64,000 bases of DNA, taken from assembly GCA_943788045.1 (NCBI GenBank), contig CALSOT010000006.1:806001-870000 (forward strand), in the 5' to 3' direction. Each line of letters begins with the position of its first letter. The stretch's first letter is position 1. The notes beneath the pieces are model-generated. The model ran no database searches. It worked only from the letters and a program-made list of their open reading frames with translations, and was not told the origin of the DNA. A program made the position numbers and the translations under genes. Source of the stretch: an uncultured Polaribacter sp. GTDB lineage: Bacteria > Bacteroidota > Bacteroidia > Flavobacteriales > Flavobacteriaceae. Of this stretch, positions 62,900 through 64,000 are shown piece after piece.

Positions 62900-63586
62900 A
62901 TGACAGAAGAAGACTTTAAAAATGGTCAGGTATTATTGATTGATAAACCTTTAAATTGGACATCATTTCAAGTAGTAAATAAACTTCGTTGGGAGATAAA
63001 ACAACGCTTTAATATAAAGAAAATTAAAGTAGGGCACGCAGGTACATTAGACCCTTTAGCAACTGGTTTATTAATTATTTGTACAGGTAAGCAAACCAAA
63101 GAAATTCATACTTACCAGGGTCAAATAAAGGAATATACAGGTACATTTACAATTGGTGGAACAACGCCTAGTTACGATTTAGAGACTGATGTTGATAAAA
63201 AATACCCAATAGAACATATTACTGAAGAGTTATTGATCGATACAACAAAACAGTTTGTTGGTGAAATTCAACAAAAACCACCTATTTTTTCTGCGATAAA
63301 AAAAGATGGTAAGCGTTTATATGAATTAGCTAGAAAAGGAGAAACTACTGAGATTAAGTCAAGAATAGTAACTATTTCAGAATTCGAAATAACAAAAACA
63401 AATTTACCTGAAGTTGAGTTTAGAGTTGTTTGCAGTAAAGGAACTTATATTCGATCTTTAGCGTATGATTTTGGTTTAGCTTTAAATTCTGGGGCACATT
63501 TATCCTCATTAAGAAGAACTAAAATTGGAGATTTTTCTGTTGATAATGCTCTTTCTGTAGATCGTTTTATTGAGAGCTTAAAATAG
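62900..63586 (+). CDS. truB: tRNA pseudouridine(55) synthase TruB
   Basis: Makes pseudouridine 55 in the T-loop of tRNA. It has 228 residues, near the shorter end of the family, lacking a C-terminal PUA-like extension. LLIDKPLNWTSFQVVNKLR is the start, KVGHAGTLDPLATGLL holds the catalytic Asp, YDLETDVDKK follows, PPIFSAIKKDGKRLYELAR is the substrate loop, and CSKGTYIRSLAYDFG the last core strand. The 107-base gap after uppP leaves co-transcription open. Confidence 0.96.
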   Translation: MTEEDFKNGQVLLIDKPLNWTSFQVVNKLRWEIKQRFNIKKIKVGHAGTLDPLATGLLIICTGKQTKEIHTYQGQIKEYTGTFTIGGTTPSYDLETDVDKKYPIEHITEELLIDTTKQFVGEIQQKPPIFSAIKKDGKRLYELARKGETTEIKSRIVTISEFEITKTNLPEVEFRVVCSKGTYIRSLAYDFGLALNSGAHLSSLRRTKIGDFSVDNALSVDRFIESLK

Positions 63587-63693
63587 GTTTAAAAATTTTA
63601 ATTTATTAGGATAAAAATATAGATTAAAAAAACATCCAAGAATTAGCCTAGGTATTTTTTTAAAAACAAAATCCCCAAAGACTAATTTAACGA

Positions 63694-64000
63694 TTACTTT
63701 AATATTTTATGAACACGATGAGATATTTGGGTTAAGGTTTCATATGTTATTGTTTCTGAAGTATCGGAAATATTTTGTATCATTTCTTGATTGTTAAAGA
63801 TAATTACTTCATCACCTTCCACACATTCAATTTTGGTAATATCTACCATTATCATATCCATACAAACATTGCCAATAATTGTTGCTTTTTGATTATTGAT
63901 TAAAACAATACCTTTTTTATTCCCTAACTTTCTTGATAAACCATCTGCATGACCAATAGGAATTGTCGCTGTCTTTGTTTGTTGTTTTGCAACAAAAGCT
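63694..64000 (-). CDS. alr: Alanine racemase C-terminal part (5' end outside window)
   Basis: The minus-strand frame is open from 64000 to the TAA at 63694-63696, about 102 codons. TIPIGHADGLSRKLGNKKG and NVCMDMIMVDIT match the C-terminal beta domain of PLP alanine racemase, which makes D-alanine for peptidoglycan. The segment reads GHADG rather than the GYADG of Bacillus-type enzymes; this Tyr is not the catalytic base, which lies about 19 residues upstream and so just outside the window. It could be a stand-alone Alr or the C-terminal half of a MurF-Alr fusion, as occurs in Bacteroidota. Confidence 0.9.
   Translation of the reverse strand, partial: AFVAKQQTKTATIPIGHADGLSRKLGNKKGIVLINNQKATIIGNVCMDMIMVDITKIECVEGDEVIIFNNQEMIQNISDTSETITYETLTQISHRVHKILK

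Noticed and set aside
1..64000. CRISPR arrays, tRNA or rRNA genes, IS elements, prophage
   Set aside because: No regularly spaced repeats, cloverleaf-like clusters, transposase motifs or phage genes were seen; the only long repeats are the T9SS paralogs.

Overview
The window looks like a chromosomal segment of a marine member of the Flavobacteriaceae (Bacteroidota), close in character to Polaribacter or Tenacibaculum. The evidence is high A+T content, gliding genes gldD and gldE, type IX secretion (T9SS) C-terminal sorting domains, a TonB-dependent receptor with a carboxypeptidase-like N-terminal domain, DUF4292, DUF3098 and DUF5689 proteins, and promoters of the Bacteroidota type (TTG, spacer, TAnnTTTG). 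The genus is an inference.

From 1 to 2.6 kb the window holds the end of an S41 processing protease and a protein with a nucleoside-phosphorylase-like C-terminus. From 2.6 to 24.2 kb it holds a large surface-polysaccharide locus, all on the plus strand. This starts with a Wzz-like chain-length protein and rfbB-rfbA-rfbC (no rfbD). A tightly overlapped nonulosonic-acid operon follows: pseB, pseC, a GNAT acetyltransferase, an aldo/keto reductase, an SpsF-type cytidylyltransferase, a class III aminotransferase, pseG, a formyltransferase and pseI. Next come a Wzx flippase, a polysialyltransferase-like protein, three polymerase/ligase-type membrane proteins, a GT4, a WcaJ-type initiating transferase and a GT2. 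Together they would make, flip, polymerise and attach a glycan containing a pseudaminic-acid-like sugar, probably with unusual N-acyl decoration.

From 24.2 to 28.5 kb are purD, a short folded intergenic repeat, a MurG-like protein and a PhoR/PhoB-like two-component pair. From 28.7 to 37.2 kb is a secreted-protein island. It has one intact T9SS protein with lamin-tail-like domains, then two minus-strand T9SS adhesin paralogs. The paralogs share a near-identical C-terminal half but have unrelated N-terminal heads, and each is broken by a single-base indel at a different place. A 56-residue peptide gene follows one copy, and a decayed remnant of it follows the other. Both copies carry the same direct-repeat motif, 21 bp in period, upstream.

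From 37.4 to 64 kb are mostly conserved flavobacterial housekeeping genes. They include a DEDDy exonuclease, an ABC-F ATPase, a nucleotidyltransferase-TPR-DUF4292-EnvC operon, a thioesterase, an HU/SPOR protein, dprA, a cryptic kinase-like protein, a DMT transporter, the mutY-ssb-gldE-gldD operon, HU, a tiny basic ribosomal-type protein, and rng with a three-hairpin leader. An EEP nuclease next to a TonB receptor and a DUF5689 lipoprotein, mce with an apparently leaderless promoter, ftsX-DUF3098-uppP-truB, and the end of an alanine racemase complete it.

No tRNA, rRNA, CRISPR array, transposase or phage gene was recognised. The observations most worth checking are the hairpin leader of rng, the extra amino/formyl chemistry in the pse operon, the sialyltransferase-like protein beside it, and the mosaic T9SS paralog pair.
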